The notes beneath the pieces are model-generated. The model did not search any database and was not told where the DNA came from. It saw only the letters and a list, made by a program, of their open reading frames with translations. The position numbers and the translations under genes are program-made. From NCBI GenBank assembly GCA_964369405.1, contig CAYJGB010000035.1, forward strand, positions 1 through 16,109: DNA of 16,109 nucleotides, given 5' to 3'. The DNA is from CAYJFG01 sp964369405. GTDB taxonomy: Bacteria; Bacillota; Clostridia; Oscillospirales; Acutalibacteraceae. Below are positions 15,973 to 16,109 of this stretch, piece after piece (positions within the stretch are counted from its first letter, which is position 1; each line of letters starts with the position of its first letter).

Positions 15973-16109
15973 TTATTTTGAAATATCAACCCTCGATACT
16001 CCATCTCCCCTTGACATCAATGCTACACACTCAACGTGGCACGAGAGGACAGAATAAATGTCTACTGTTGAGGGGAATATAACGACTGCTTTTCGTGCTA
16101 CTTTAACTG
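15973..16109 (-). pseudogene. RlmD/RumA-like C-terminal tail, right copy, running off the window
   Basis: The minus-strand frame enters from the window edge as VKVARKAVVIFPSTVDIYSV, continues LSCHVECVALMSR, then GDGVSRVDISK and TAA. HVECVALMSR matches the left copy (60-125). Compared with that copy it carries an in-frame insertion of six codons (GDGVSR) between MSR and VD. The HVExVxLM core is that of the C-terminus of RlmD/RumA-type 23S rRNA uracil methyltransferases. The upstream part seen here is not obviously that enzyme, so this may be a short orphan tail and not the end of an intact gene; the sequence beyond the edge would decide. Confidence 0.5.
16008..16063. repeat. 56-bp imperfect direct repeat, right copy
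   Basis: Partner of 71-126 in the same orientation, 51 of 56 bases identical. Just outside it on the low-coordinate side, 15985-15993 again resembles the flank of the left copy (TCAACCCT), separated from the repeat core by extra bases. This corresponds to an 18-base in-frame insertion in the tail coding frame. Confidence 0.85.

Noticed and set aside
1..16109. CRISPR array, tRNA or rRNA genes
   Set aside because: No regularly spaced repeats, and no cloverleaf or rRNA-like conserved blocks were seen on either strand.

Overview
The window looks like a strongly AT-rich, low-GC Firmicute, probably a gut-type Clostridia member. The evidence is A/T-dominated codon choice, GGAGG-type ribosome binding sites, several TTG starts, and the recombinase style in the flank. 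Almost all of it is one long minus-strand operon for a surface polysaccharide (capsule or exopolysaccharide) of the Wzx/Wzy type. Every family name here comes from motif recognition by eye; no database search was run.

Reading in the direction of transcription, from high to low coordinates, a sigma-A-like promoter (14616-14644) precedes the following genes: UDP-glucose 6-dehydrogenase (13275-14513), an Alg14-like/Alg13-like split glycosyltransferase (12803-13273 and 12314-12793), a TupA-like ATP-grasp protein (11426-12304), a GT4 glycosyltransferase (10351-11412), and a hexapeptide-repeat acetyltransferase (9930-10349). Next come a polysaccharide pyruvyl transferase (8758-9912), an FrhB/FdhB-like iron-sulfur protein (7538-8737), the Wzy polymerase (6119-7522), and a GT2 glycosyltransferase (5170-6114). 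The operon ends with a decayed tandem copy of that GT2 (4211-5151), a second pyruvyl transferase (3040-4191), the Wzx flippase (1622-3043), and a second FrhB/FdhB-like protein (483-1622). An intrinsic terminator (331-392) follows. Gaps are short or the genes overlap, which supports one transcript.

The likely logic is as follows. Ugd supplies UDP-glucuronate. The Alg13/14 pair, GT4 and GT2 extend a lipid-linked repeat unit. The acetyltransferase, the two pyruvyl transferases and perhaps the ATP-grasp enzyme decorate it, Wzx flips it, and Wzy polymerises it. The priming sugar-phosphate transferase and the chain-length/tyrosine-kinase module are absent and must lie elsewhere.

The flanks look like an old integration site. 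A 56-bp imperfect direct repeat (51/56 identical) sits at both ends of the window (71-126 and 16008-16063). On the minus strand it encodes a HVECVALMSR tail like the C-terminus of the 23S rRNA uracil methyltransferase RlmD/RumA, whose 3' end is a known target for integrative elements. Between the operon promoter and the right repeat, the plus strand holds remnants of large serine recombinases, including one with its N-terminus joined almost directly to its C-terminus (15039-15271). A small gene of unknown function (15351-15959) lies directly behind the right-hand tail. The polysaccharide operon therefore seems to sit inside, or next to, the scar of one or more integrative elements.
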